Shown piece after piece: positions 26,770-38,245 of a stretch of 64,000 nt of DNA (the first letter of the stretch is position 1; every line of letters begins with the position of its first letter). This stretch comes from Chionis minor (lineage: Eukaryota; Chordata; Aves; Charadriiformes; Chionididae). Below the pieces are notes generated by a model, which did no database searches, was not told the origin of the DNA, and saw only the letters and a list, made by a program, of their open reading frames with translations. The translations under genes were made by a program, and so were the position numbers. Location of the stretch: assembly GCA_013398295.1 (NCBI GenBank), contig VZSF01003599.1:844469-908468 (forward strand), read 5' to 3'.

Positions 26770-26835
26770 CTTAGCAGTTAGGGCCCCCTCCTGTGAGCGA
26801 GCAACCTAGGATTAAATTCCGCCTCCAAGTCAAGC
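26770..26835 (+). mobile_element. Possible tRNA-like head of an ancient SINE
   Basis: TTAGCAGTTAGGGCCCCCTCCTGTGAGCGAGCAACCTAGGATTAAATTCCGCCTCC has the spacing of a tRNA-derived SINE head: a tGGTTAg-like A-box region and a GGATTAAATTCC B-box-like element (consensus GGTTCAAATCC). No core or tail is clear after it. Confidence 0.4.
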
Positions 26836-29578
26836 GAACAAGAAATTTCATCGAGGTCTCCAAAATCTCAGCTGCACTGTTTTTCAGTAGACATTTTATT
26901 TTCTGTGGGATTTAGGTACATGCTGAGAACTTTTTCCATGCTCACAGGTGAAGTGCACACTGAGAATTTATTTTGGAAGTCCTCCTGAACCTCAGGAAAG
27001 GAAAAAGCATGAAGCTGCCAGCTACCTAGAATAGGATCAAGTGACAATTAATAGAGGAATTGCATGTGCTACCATTAATCAATGTTAGAGCTCAGGATTT
27101 GGAAGAAGAGTTAGACATATCCATCCCACTTGTGAATTTTGCCTCTCCTGTGCATAACCTTGGTGGTGACATTCTTGTAGTTTCTTTTCTTTGAACAGTG
27201 TTCAGTAGTTTGCAGCAGATAATTAGGTGAGTATTATTTCCTGGAAGTCCCAGTCTTCAAGATATTCTTCCTCTTTGAAGAGTAAAACTGCTGCTCATAC
27301 CAAATGAGGTCATGGTCAGCGATTGCCTGATCCAAAGTCCACTAATTCAGCAGCAAGCTCGTTCTACATTCCAGATCTGAGAGGAAAATAATTGTCCTCA
27401 TTACCAGTGGCGTTAAACGGGGAATAAGTATCTGAGCATCTGTCCTCTAAAGTCTTGAAAATGTGTGTAAGGAAGGCTTTTGTGGTCAGATTTTATTTTG
27501 AGATAGATGCCTTCGAGTACCAAATGACAGTCTGTCTGCTGGCAGACTTTACATCTTCTTGTTCATTTCTTGAAATAATTCATCAGTTGCTCCTCTGTAC
27601 TCCGTATCTGAGGGAATCAAGATTTTTTTTTTAATATCTCATATCAGGGTCTAATGCCTTTGCGCTTGCATAGGCAGTTCAAGATTTACTTGCAGACTTG
27701 TGTCTATCCTAGATTAAAATTCATCAACCTACAAGGCTTCCTTTAAGAACCAGAGGTTTAATGAATGAAGTTAGTGTTGTATAAATCATATAAGGTAAGA
27801 ACTTTTAGTCCCAACAGATGTACCATGAGGCACTCTGGGTCATGCAAAAACAATGAAATCATTAAACCTTTCTCTTTGCAAAGCTTTCTTGTGTTTGCTT
27901 ATCTCATTCCTGTACCTTGTGATAATACTTGGCTGGAGCCAAAATATACTGTGTTAACAGAATCCAGTCGGATGGGATACCAATGCAAAATTGGCTTTGC
28001 TAGCAGGATATTAGTAGATAAAGGGAATTTTGAGAGTTTTCTGTTAGCTGACACTGCATATCCAGCCAGGGTGCTTTCCTCATTTAGGCACTAATCTCTA
28101 GCTGAGCTGATTACCTGGCAGTTCTGCTGTTCAGAAACAAGAGTCACACTGAAAAGAGAGAGGGTGAGACTGTGTCTGCTGAGGAGTCGGACCGTGCTCT
28201 TTATCTCCACCACACACTGTACCGCAGCAGCGCATTGTTGCGCACAGAAATTAGATCTCAATGGTTATCAGCAAGTGTGTTTCATAATCCTCTAGAAGGT
28301 GAAGTAGATTTTGTTGATTTAAGAATTGGAGTGTTCCTGCAGCAAAACTGCTAACATCAGAAGTACAGTCTGTCATTCCGAATTTTTAAAGGTGGCCAAA
28401 AAAAGGGAAAGAAGGAGTTGCCCAAAGATACTGTACTGGATTAGGATGTAGGATCTGATTGAGTCTCTGCCATTGGTCTGATGGGTATCCTAGTCAGTCT
28501 TTTGAGGATGAATTCAGTAAAATTTTGCTTGTTTTCAGTATAACATAGGTTGTCTCTGACTCACAGAGCAAAGCATGTCTCATGTGAACCATTCCAAACT
28601 TATGAAGCAAGAAAGGTCATGTATCCTTTATTGCCCTATGCCTGGTTATGTTACAAAAAAGTAGTAAGATGAAAAACAAGTGGCATTCAAAAGGTTAGTG
28701 CAATTGGGTTGCTACAGTGTTTTGGAATGAGAGAGATTAAAGAATTGACATTGTCAGTAAGAACTGAACCTGGAATCTTAAAAGAGCCTTATAGGACTTG
28801 GATCAGCGGAGCAAGTGGTAGGATACAGTTGCTGAAAAATCAATGGAAATTCATCATACAGTCAAAAGAGAGGGGTTGGGTACAATCCATATTCTGTGTC
28901 GCTGACTGCCAGGCTAAATAGTGTACACAAGTAAGAAACAACACCACCTTGATGCTGCTCCAGTGAACACTACAGTGAAATAAAAGGAACGAGAGATGTC
29001 AAAACTACTGGGCTGAAAATAAGTGTAATAACTTTTTCCCAGAAAAAATGAGATGTAAATTTGAAGTAAGTATATTTTTTTCCTGTGCTCAGAAGTTAAT
29101 CAATCTGAGTAATTTTGGAGGACATTTCACACTTCAAGGTATTTAGAGAGAAAAATGAGACAGGAAAGTTAGGAAAATGTAATTCTAACTGGTTCTGTTG
29201 CTTTCAGGAAATATATCCCACTGTTTGCTGACAGGAAAAAACTACCCCAAAGATTTAACCTTCCAGGAGAGAAAATCTACTGTCTGCATCGTGCCCTGTT
29301 CTAGCATTTCTGATTTCATGTTACTTGTTGCAGCATCAATTAGGAAAGTGCTTTCATAGTAGCTTAATTAATTATCTGCTAAACTGCTTTTGAAAATGTC
29401 CTCAATTAATCACAAGTAACCTCAGAACTTGCCAATTAAAGTATACAAGGTTGCTTAACTTACTTCCCACTTTTTCCTCAGATTTCTATCCTGTCATGAG
29501 CAAATGCAGCCAGTTGTATCATTTGCATCACTTGACTAGGCAAAAAACCAAACCAAAGTCATTCACATTTGTAGCATG

Positions 29579-29590
29579 CACACACACACA
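29579..29590. repeat. Short (CA)6 microsatellite
   Basis: Six perfect CA units after GCATG. Confidence 0.8.
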
Positions 29591-30208
29591 AATCCTGCTG
29601 AAGAAGTCTGTATGTTTGTGTCCAACATGGGATCGTGTTTTAGGAAATTTAGCGAGATTTCTTTTTGTGCTTTAAATGGATAATTTTTAATACCATTAAA
29701 TTTTGCTTTGGGCTAGAGCAAGGTAGAAGACCTGCGTCTAAGTTCATTGTCTGATGCCGGTAAGGCACGTCAGTGTTAAAGGAGAACTCCTGCCTGGGAG
29801 GTAGACTGGCAAATCAAGGGTTTAATATTTATGCAAGACCATCTGGGTCCCTGTATATGAAACTGAAGTAGTCATCCTTCAATAGCAGGATAAACTCCCT
29901 CTGAATTAGTTCATCTCTAACTGTGACTTGTGTGAAATCCAGATATTTAAGGTGCTGAAGCATAAACGCAGTCTCAGCAGTCTAATCTGAGAGTTCTAAT
30001 CTGAATTTACTCCAAAAAGATATGTCACCGTGGGAAGCCACGTAACTTGCTCATCCATGCATACTTCTTCCTTAAAATAACACCAAGTTTTCAATGGGTC
30101 TTTCAGACTTAATTCTTCAGGCTTTTTAATCTGTTGATAACTGCTCGCAAGCAAATCAAGTTGGAGTGACTCTCGGGCATTTCTTGAAGGTTGTTGCTGC
30201 TGTATCAC

Positions 30209-30291
30209 ATGCTCAAAAGTTTGTCTTTCCTCCCCAGCTCTATCAGTGGGTCTAATAAAAGATCTGGTCTGTCTCTACACGTCCTGCCTCT
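30209..30291 (+). repeat. Ancient interspersed repeat, unnamed, copy 1
   Basis: ATGCTCAAAAGTTTGTCTTTCC, then TCAGTGGGTCTAATAAAAGATCTGG and CCTGCCTCTCT, follow the pattern 'GCTCGAAAGCTTGTCT...GTTGGTCTAATAAAAGATATTACCTC' of an old repeat I know from sauropsid genomes. I cannot name its family with confidence. A second copy is at 38.1-38.2 kb on the other strand. Confidence 0.5.
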
Positions 30292-33200
30292 CTACTGATG
30301 GTGTTTCATTAGGAAGTGCTTGGTTTGCTCGTACCTTTCTTTGCATTCAGAACTCAAGGTATTGACAGTTCTGCTGCGAAAGTAAGTGAATGGACATCTA
30401 AGGTGCAGAGCTGTGACTCGGCCAAAACCACTTTTTGACATTTTAATGTGTGCTCATTAGCTTGCTTTCCATTAAAACAGATGATCGAAAATTTAGCTCC
30501 CAAAGCAATGTTTGTTTTATATACACATTTATGTATGCCATTCCCCAAGGTAAAGATTTTTTAAGGTATTTCATTGTAATGAAGTCCCTGTAATACCATT
30601 TTAAAATATGGACCTAAATAAATAGAGTTTTCATCCCTGCACAACCTGTGACTTCACACCATAAAGCTCTGCCTGTTTCAAGGTCACAGAAGTGCAAAAT
30701 TCTCCTTTTAATCTTTCAGTCTTGAGTGAAGTGGGGGGCAACAGGCACCGAGGAGCTTTCCAGAAGATAAAATCTGAGGCTATATAAACACATCCATTCC
30801 CTGATTTGCTTATCACAAACGAACAGGTAATCTACGTATCAAACTTTTCAGCTGACAGGTATTGTCTCAGATAATTTAATTATGAATCACATCAAAGTAA
30901 TGCTGTGAGTTGAAGGAAATTTATTTGATGTAAAACCATCCTTTTACTATTAGTAATACTAACTGGGACAACTTAAATCAAGTGTGAAGCCCTAAATAAT
31001 GCCATGAAGTCAAGAGTTTTCAGAGTCCAGTTACAAGACTGAGTGCTCTGCATGAAAGCCCAGAGTTACAATCTTTTGATGTTAAGGGAGAAGCAGTAAC
31101 CGACATCACTTATATGCCTGCAATTACCATCATGGCAGGTTACAATTGTTTAAACGAGGATAGCATTCCTTCCTTCAGATTTATGGTGGATATAATTTCA
31201 CTAAAGTTTGTGTCATTGCTCTATATTTATACCAGATGAACTCAGGAGCCGGCATACCTGCTTATAAATTGGCTGTGTCACATAGTGCGTTGAGCTGTGA
31301 CTAGCAATGCATATCGATTAATCTTATCTGCTAAGAATTGGCTTTTTTGTTGTCTGCCCATCAGGAAACAAAAGCAAAAAAAGGGTGGACTGTTGTTCAT
31401 TGATCTCAAATTGTTCAGAAGATGCAGACAACATAAAGAATTCGAAATGACTCAATTTAACAGTGCCTTTTTAAGTCTAAGTCATCATTTCTACAAGCCC
31501 TGCACTTTTGCCTCTAGCTTCTGTTTTCCTTTTCTTTACTACAATCACATTCAGTCCTACCTTTTGCAGGAAATGAGAATGGATCAATAAGGCTATCTCA
31601 GCTGGCTGGAATTAATTTTTCCATTGGGTCGAGTTTGTATGTAATTTTCTATGCAGCACAACAGTATGTATAATTTCCTCTTCCAGCATCCCTTATATCT
31701 GACAATGCTATTGAATGGATTACTTGGAGATTTTTAAAACGCCGAGGAGAGGTGGGGTCAGCTGGCTTCCAGATTTTTAAAGCGTTCTGTAAGAGATGTC
31801 TGCCATATAGAGATCTTTTGGATTTCTTCGCTAATTTTCCTGCCAGTATTAGAGAGATATCAATATGAGGCTTAATATGTATGCTTCTCAGCCTGGGCAG
31901 AATATTGCAGAACAATGAGACTGTGCAGCGAGCCAGCCAGCCACTCCATTGTTGGGTGCTTGGTGTTGTGGTAATACCTAAATGCTCCCCTCGAATAGGA
32001 GTGTCTCACAGCACCAAATGCTGCACAGGCAAATGACAGACAAGTCAGAATCCTCTGGAAAATTCTCAGTCCGCAAGCCAAGCTGGTGGAAGTCAAGGTG
32101 TTGTTCCAGGTTGGATGAAACTGAGCTCCATGCATGGGAGAGGAGGGGCAGCGCAGCTGGCGCTGGGACGTAGGATCACACTTCTGTCCTAACATAGCGG
32201 GCAGAGGGATTCGGGATCCCCCGGCCTCTCCGTGCTTGGTGTCGATCCTTTGTGCACGTTAGGAGAGTGCTGTCACGGGCTCTTTCTTGGGACGGCATGG
32301 CAGCGCGCAGGGCTGCATGGAGACAGCCACGGGCTTCAATGCTGATTCGCAGCATTGAAGTTACCCGGAATCAAGTCCACATTGTGCTGCAGATAATTTT
32401 GGTATTGGTTCATGGCACTGCATTGTGTAATGTGAAGTCTGGAGATTCTTTTGTTCTTGTGATTTATTGGGCAGGATTTTGAGACTGCTTTAAGTATGGG
32501 TTCAGGTTTGTGATACTGCTCCGTCAGAAGAAGACATCTTAAATAACAGCTTATATTTGAAATGACAGCTGATTAAAATTCTGATTGTTTAACATAACCA
32601 CAAAGGCAATTTCACAGCTGCCACACACATGTGAGCAGAGACTGTGCGGAGCCATAGTAATGAGCCAGCAGAAAGGGAGCTCTGGACCCAGATGATAAGT
32701 GCTTTAGAAGGATGTTCAGGGCTGTGTATTTTGATGCTGTAGCTGCTAAGGTCTGTGTTCTCCCTATGTGCACTCCCCTGCTGCCTTCGCTGCCTTGTCG
32801 CACGGAGGAGGGCAGAGAAGCGCTTCTCAGCAGGAGCAGGAGAACAATTTCAGAGGCTCCTGTTCTGTAAAAGTTTGCAGCTGAAACAGAACTGGAATTT
32901 AAAGGTGGAGAAGTTACCAATTTGTAAAACTGTAGTATGTGTTAAGCGATTCAGACTTTGACCAGGGTTCACCCGTGGCCAATGATGGGAGGCCAATGCT
33001 ATGCCTGATTCTGAATCTCCTGCAGCTCTGCACTTCTGCTGTGAAGGAGTTGAAAGGAATGGATGGGGAGATGGAAGAACATTTCATGAGCTTGTTCGTG
33101 AGGTGCTGGCAGAGCTGGAAGGGGGACTGAACTCAGCAGTCTCAATTTCCAGATTATGCCCTCTCCTATGGAAGTTAATAGACCAGTTTTCATCTAAACT

Positions 33201-33707
33201 AGTGCGCTCTCATTATCTTTAGCTAACAATCAGTTGTCTTGACTTAACTGATAAATACAAGTCCAAGCACTGCCCAAACTTATTCCAGACAACAAAGGTT
33301 CATGGTCTACCCCAGAGGGTAAATGGTCTCCACCTTCTCATGCTGTCACTTCAGAGGGATGCCAGGCTGAGCAGTGACTGCCAGAGAGACCAGGTGTGTT
33401 TGCAAACACAGCAGTTACTCGGCCAGCTTGAGCAGTAAGTGGCTTAGCTGTGACCCATACCAAAAATTAGGAACAATTTCTCTTAATTGGCAACTTCTAA
33501 TGGTGATTTTGATCTGTAAAGAGAGTTTTAATGTTTCTGGGGAATACCTCATTCTTCACAATCAGGTGAAATACTCACCTAGCAGAATTATGAATTGTTT
33601 AGGCTGCAGTCTAATTAATGAGGTCCTGAGGTGCTCCAGCTTGGACAGTGGGACTATCTAGACAACAAGGAGATGCTTCCAGATTGTTACAATGGAAGAT
33701 TTACTTC

Positions 33708-34562
33708 AACCTACCAGATGTCTACTGGGAAAAGGCTGAGGTACTTAACGCCTTCTTTGCCTCAGTCCTAGTAGTAGGACCAGTTGTTCCCTGAGTACTC
33801 AGCCCCCTGAGCTAGTAGACAGGGACAGGGAGCAGAACGAAGCCCCCGTAATCCAAGGGGAAATGGTGAGTGACCTGCTACAGCACTCAGACATACACAG
33901 GTCCATGGGGCCAGATGGGATCCACCGAGGGTACTGAGGGAGCTGGTGGAAGTGCTCACCAAGCCACATTCCATCATTTCGCAGCAGTCCTGGCTAACTG
34001 GGGAGGTCCCAGTTGACTGGAGGTTAGCAAATGTGACGCCCATCCACAAGAAGGGCCAGAAGGAGGATCTGGGGAACTACAGGCCTGTCAGTCTGACCTC
34101 GGTGCCAGGGAAGATTATGGAACAGGTCATCCTGAGTGCCATTACGCGGCACATGCAGGTCAACCAGGTGGTCAGGCCCAGTCAGCATGGGTTTGTGAAA
34201 GGCAGGTCCTACTTGATTAACCTGATCTCCTTCTGTGATGAGGTGACCCACTTAGTGGATGAGGGAAAGGCGGTGGGTGGTGTTTACCTGGACTTTAATA
34301 AAGCCTTTGACACCATTTTCCACAGCATCCTCCTGGAGAAACTGGCTGCTCATGGCTTGTATGGGTGTACCCTTCACTGGGTAAAAAACTGGCTGGGAGG
34401 CCGGGCCCAAAGAGTGGCGGTGAATGGAGTTAAATCCAGTTGGTGGCCAGTCTCGTGGTGCCAAGGGACGGGGGTTAGCGGTGGGTTTGGCAGTGTTGGG
34501 TTGATGGTTGGACTCGATGATCTTAAAGGTCCCACCCAACCTAGACAATTCTATGATTGTAA
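33708..34562 (+). mobile_element. CR1 LINE, 5'-truncated and internally deleted
   Basis: A CR1 copy in sense with the host gene. It enters in the linker before the reverse transcriptase (KAEVLNAFFASV-like reading near 33730) and continues through [25 protein letters not shown] and YLDFNKAFDTIFH. Near 34465-34480, at the place where the conserved GVPQG loop should be, it jumps directly to the CR1 3' tail (ATGGTTGGACTCGATGATCT) and ends in ATTCTATGATTG. The FADD catalytic block, thumb and C-terminal region are missing. A frame of 220 codons (33946-34608) crosses the junction, but it cannot encode an active enzyme. It belongs to a different, more diverged subfamily than its minus-strand neighbour. 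The left edge is approximate. Confidence 0.92.
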
Positions 34563-34821
34563 GATGATGAGTGAGCATGGGCAAAAGAAATCACCAGGAC
34601 TTTTATAAGCCTCAGTGTTATAACGAGCTATCCCAAGCATTAAAAAACCCAGCAACTCTTCACCTTCAGCTTGCTGTTAGATGTGTGTTTGCCTTACCCT
34701 GCCTTCAGTGTACAGTTCATTATCCAGCCGGACTCTTGTCACTGAGGATGTTTGTCATGGAATTCATTAGGAATCTGTACTTCAAGCTCGGTAATTCTGC
34801 TTGAGGGAGATAAAATACTAA

Positions 34822-36281
34822 ATCATAGAATCATAGAATCATAGAATGGTTAGAGTTGGAAGGGACCTTAAAGATCATCAAGTTCCAACCCCCCTGCCAT
34901 GGGCAGGGACACCTCTGACTACAGCAGGTTGCTCAAAGCCCCATCCAGCCTGGCCTTAAACACTTCCAGGGATGGGGCCTCCACAACTTCCCTGGGTAAC
35001 CTGTTCCAGTGCCTCACCACCCTCACAGTAAAGAACTTCTTCCTAATATCTAATCTAAATCTCCCCTCTTCCAATTTAAAACCATTACCCCTTGTCCTAT
35101 CACTAGACTTCCTGACAAAGAGTCCCTCTCCAGCTCTCCTGTAGGCTCCCTTCAGATACTGAAAGGCTGCTATCAGGTCTCCCCGGAGCCTTCTCTTCTC
35201 CAGGCTGAACAGCCCCAGCTCTCTCAGCCTGTCCTCATAGGAGAGGTGCTCCATCCCTCTAATCATCTTAGTGGCCCTTCGCTGGACCTGTTCCAACAGT
35301 TCCATGTCCTTTCTATGTTGAGGACTCCAGAGCTGGACACAGTACTCCAGGTGGGGTCTCACAAGCGCAGAGTAGAGGGGGAGAATCACCTCCCGTGCCC
35401 TGCTGGCCACGCTTCTTTTGATGCAACCCAGGATACGGTTGGCTTTCTGGGCTGCCAGCGCGCACTGCCGGCTCATGTTGAGCTTCTCATCCATGAGCAC
35501 TCCCAAGTCCTTCTCCTCAGGGCTGCTCTCCAGCCATTCTCTGCCCAGCCTGTATTTATGCCTGGGATTGCCACGTCCCAGGTGTAGGACTCTGCACTTG
35601 GCTTGGTTGAACTTCATGCCATTTGCATTAGCCCACCTCTCAAGCCTGTCCAGGTCCCTCTGGATGGCATCCCTTCCCTCCAGTGTGTCAACCGCGCCAC
35701 CGAGCTTGGTGTCATCGGCAAACTTGCTGAGGGTGCACTCGATCCCACTGTCCATGTCTCCAACAAAGATGTTAAATAGCACTGGTCCCAGTACTGACCC
35801 TTGCGGGACACCACTCGTCACTGGCCGCCACGTGGACATTGACCCATTAACCACAACCCTTTGAGTGCAGCCATCCAGCCAGTTCCTTATCCACCGAGTG
35901 GTCCATTCATCGAACCCGTGACTCTCCAATTTGGAGACTAGGATGTCATGCAGGACAGTGTCAAATGCTTTGCTTAAGTCCAGGTAGATGACGTCCGTTG
36001 CTCTGCCTTTGTCCACCAAGTTCGTGGCAGTATCGTAGAAGGCCATCAAGTTTGTCAGGCAGGATTTGCCCTTGGTGAAGCCATGTTGGCTGTCTCCAAT
36101 CACCTCCTTATTTTCCATGTGCCTTAGCAGAGATTCCAGGAGGATCTGCTCCATGATCTTGCCAGGCACAGAGGTGAGACTGACTGGCCTATAGTTTCCT
36201 GGGTCCTCTTTTTTTCCTTTCTTGAATATCGGGGTCATGTCCCCCTTTTTCCAATCCACAGGAATTTCACCAGACTGAAAA
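34822..36281 (-). mobile_element. CR1 LINE, 1.46 kb 5'-truncated copy with open ORF2 part
   Basis: A well-preserved CR1 lies antisense to the host gene. Its 3' end, at the low coordinate, carries three ATTCTATG-type octamers (34822-34847, seen as ATCATAGA on the + strand), the typical CR1 terminus, after a roughly 70-nt 3' UTR. Inward lies a long intact part of ORF2 with the reverse transcriptase and C-terminal region. The 5' break is near 36275-36281, just upstream of [11 protein letters not shown]; beyond it the reading hits a TAG and no longer resembles CR1. The endonuclease and ORF1 are absent, so the copy cannot move itself. The absence of stops over 446 codons suggests a fairly recent insertion. 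Confidence 0.96.
34919..36259 (-). pseudogene. CR1 ORF2 reverse transcriptase, N-terminally truncated (446 codons open)
   Basis: This is the open part of the CR1 polyprotein. In order it shows [17 protein letters not shown] (about residues 22-38), [10 protein letters not shown] (58-67), [13 protein letters not shown] with the first catalytic aspartates (92-104), [10 protein letters not shown] (150-159), FADD with the catalytic aspartate pair (180-183) and the long C-terminal region ending DGALSNLL before the stop. The full CR1 ORF2 also has an N-terminal apurinic-like endonuclease, which is wholly missing here. The first codon listed is a GTG, not a true start; the frame is simply cut by 5' truncation. 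All the visible catalytic residues are present, so decay is slight. There is no promoter, so I class it as a truncated pseudogene rather than a working gene. Confidence 0.93.
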
Positions 36282-38129
36282 TCCTAGGCCAGGGTTCAGT
36301 ACAGGGCTGGGGAGAAAGCCGGTGCCGTGCTTCTGGCCCTTTCTCCTTGCCTGGGAGGAGCAGTGGCCATAGGCTTTGGTGTAGTTGTAATCCCAGGATC
36401 AAAAGGCTCCCAGGACCGCCCCAGGTGAGCTGCAGCGTGTGGCGACGCGGACACCGAACCTGCCAGCATCCCTTTTCCCCTCAGAAACAAATCATGCCGG
36501 ATACTTAAAGCACCAGCACCACAGCACGAGCCTCTGCAAGCCAGCACGCTGGTGAGAGAGGGAATTTCAGGAAGCGCATGGAAACAAAAGTAACACCGAC
36601 ATTAATTTTAATCAGGCCCTAGTCATCTGATTTGTTCGCTGTATTTTTTTCTCTAGCAAAGCTGATTGTCTTTCTGCAAGATTTGTTACCTCACAGCACA
36701 ATAATATAGGCTGTAATGATGTAATTTATTGCTGCAATTTGCTCTTGGAAATCCTCTGTTAGTGAAAAATGGCAACAGCACAGTTTCATTAATTACAGCG
36801 GTTTAATATTGAATGCTGACTCTCACTATCGGGATTAGTGACGGTGTTGTACTCTGCTCTCTGAGGCCCTGTAGAGGGCCGTGTATGTTTTGGAGGTTGT
36901 GAAATGAGTGTTTTAATTAAACTAAATAAGTGGAAAAAAATAGAATTCACGTTCACTGTGGAGTTTGAGAAAATGATAGAGGGAAACATCAGCCTGTAAA
37001 TTCAGTATTGCAAAACACAGCAGTGTGTTCCTGCACCACACCGTGTGCTTCCACAGAGGATGGGTCACCAGCGTAGCCCCTTTCTATACCCTCTGCCCCC
37101 AAAGTACTTCTGACAGTTCAAACCTTCAGGTTCATTGCTGAGTTTTACTCTCAATCTGCCATTCCAGACAGAACTACTTTACCTCTTTTTTTTTCCTTAA
37201 TGTGTCGATTTTTTGCCTTAGAGTAACACTTCTATTTTCATTTGCCTAAACCAGTTTTTACAAGGATGTAGCTGGGGAAAGAGCATGTGGAGAAAAATCA
37301 CCTTGTGTGATTTAAAGGTGAATTCTCTTCCTTTTGTGTTCTGAAACAGTGCGCAACTGAGTGAAATCCAAAAGGCTTGCTATAACCTCTTTGTGATCTT
37401 GAGTTCTCATTTTGGAGAGCTAACAGAAGGTAGAGGGCCTCCTGCTGCATATATTATGTCAGCAGCAGAAACCAAAGCGATCAGTCTAAGACCTGGATGT
37501 ATTTGGGAATCATTTTGTATAGGGTACTACGTGCCTGTGTGCCAATACCAAGAAGTTTTTATATGGCTTGAAGCTTCGATTGAGCCAGCAGAGAAGACTA
37601 TGTTTTAGATGCTGGATCTGGGACAAGATGTCAATTGCAAGCATTGAAAAGCAGTGACTAACAGTGGAGCTGCCAGCTGGCACGAGGTATCCTGCGGCAT
37701 ATGTTTTAAGAATGCCTGGAAGCTTCAGGAGTGAGCTTGGTGTGGTAATAAATAAGTCATTCAAGACTCCTCAAGTCTTTCCTCCTCACTGCTCTTACCT
37801 CATTCACGTTATGGACTCCTCATTAAGCACTGAGAGACTCTGATGCGCAAAACCAGGAGTTGTCTGATGGACCAGGAGCCGCGTGTCTGGAGTTAGTTTC
37901 CGCCTTTTTTGGATCTTTAGCAACACTCAGGTCCACAGCAGTTTACTCATCTTTGAAACCGACACAGTAGTTAATATTTCCCTTGCTACAATGCAAGTAT
38001 CTGGCTTACAGCATCATTCTATAGTGCTGATTCTTTATGAAGGAGAATTCCCTGCTCAAACATGAATGCCAGTCTCCCCTACTCTGCACTGCCAATGTTG
38101 TTCTAGTCCTGAAGAGTAGGAATATAAGC

Positions 38130-38245
38130 AAAGCAAGGTTTGTGGCTAGAGGTAATGTTTTTTATTAGGCCATCCAACGGAGTTAGAAAGAACAGCCAAG
38201 CTTTCAAGCACGCAAACCTTTTTCAAGCCTCTTTCAGCGTAGTAC
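38130..38245 (-). repeat. Ancient interspersed repeat, unnamed, copy 2
   Basis: The reverse complement reads GCTTGAAAGCTTGGCTGTTC, then CGTTGGATGGCCTAATAAAA and ACATTACCTCTAGCCAC, the same order of blocks as the copy at 30.2 kb. It is diverged and non-coding. Confidence 0.55.
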
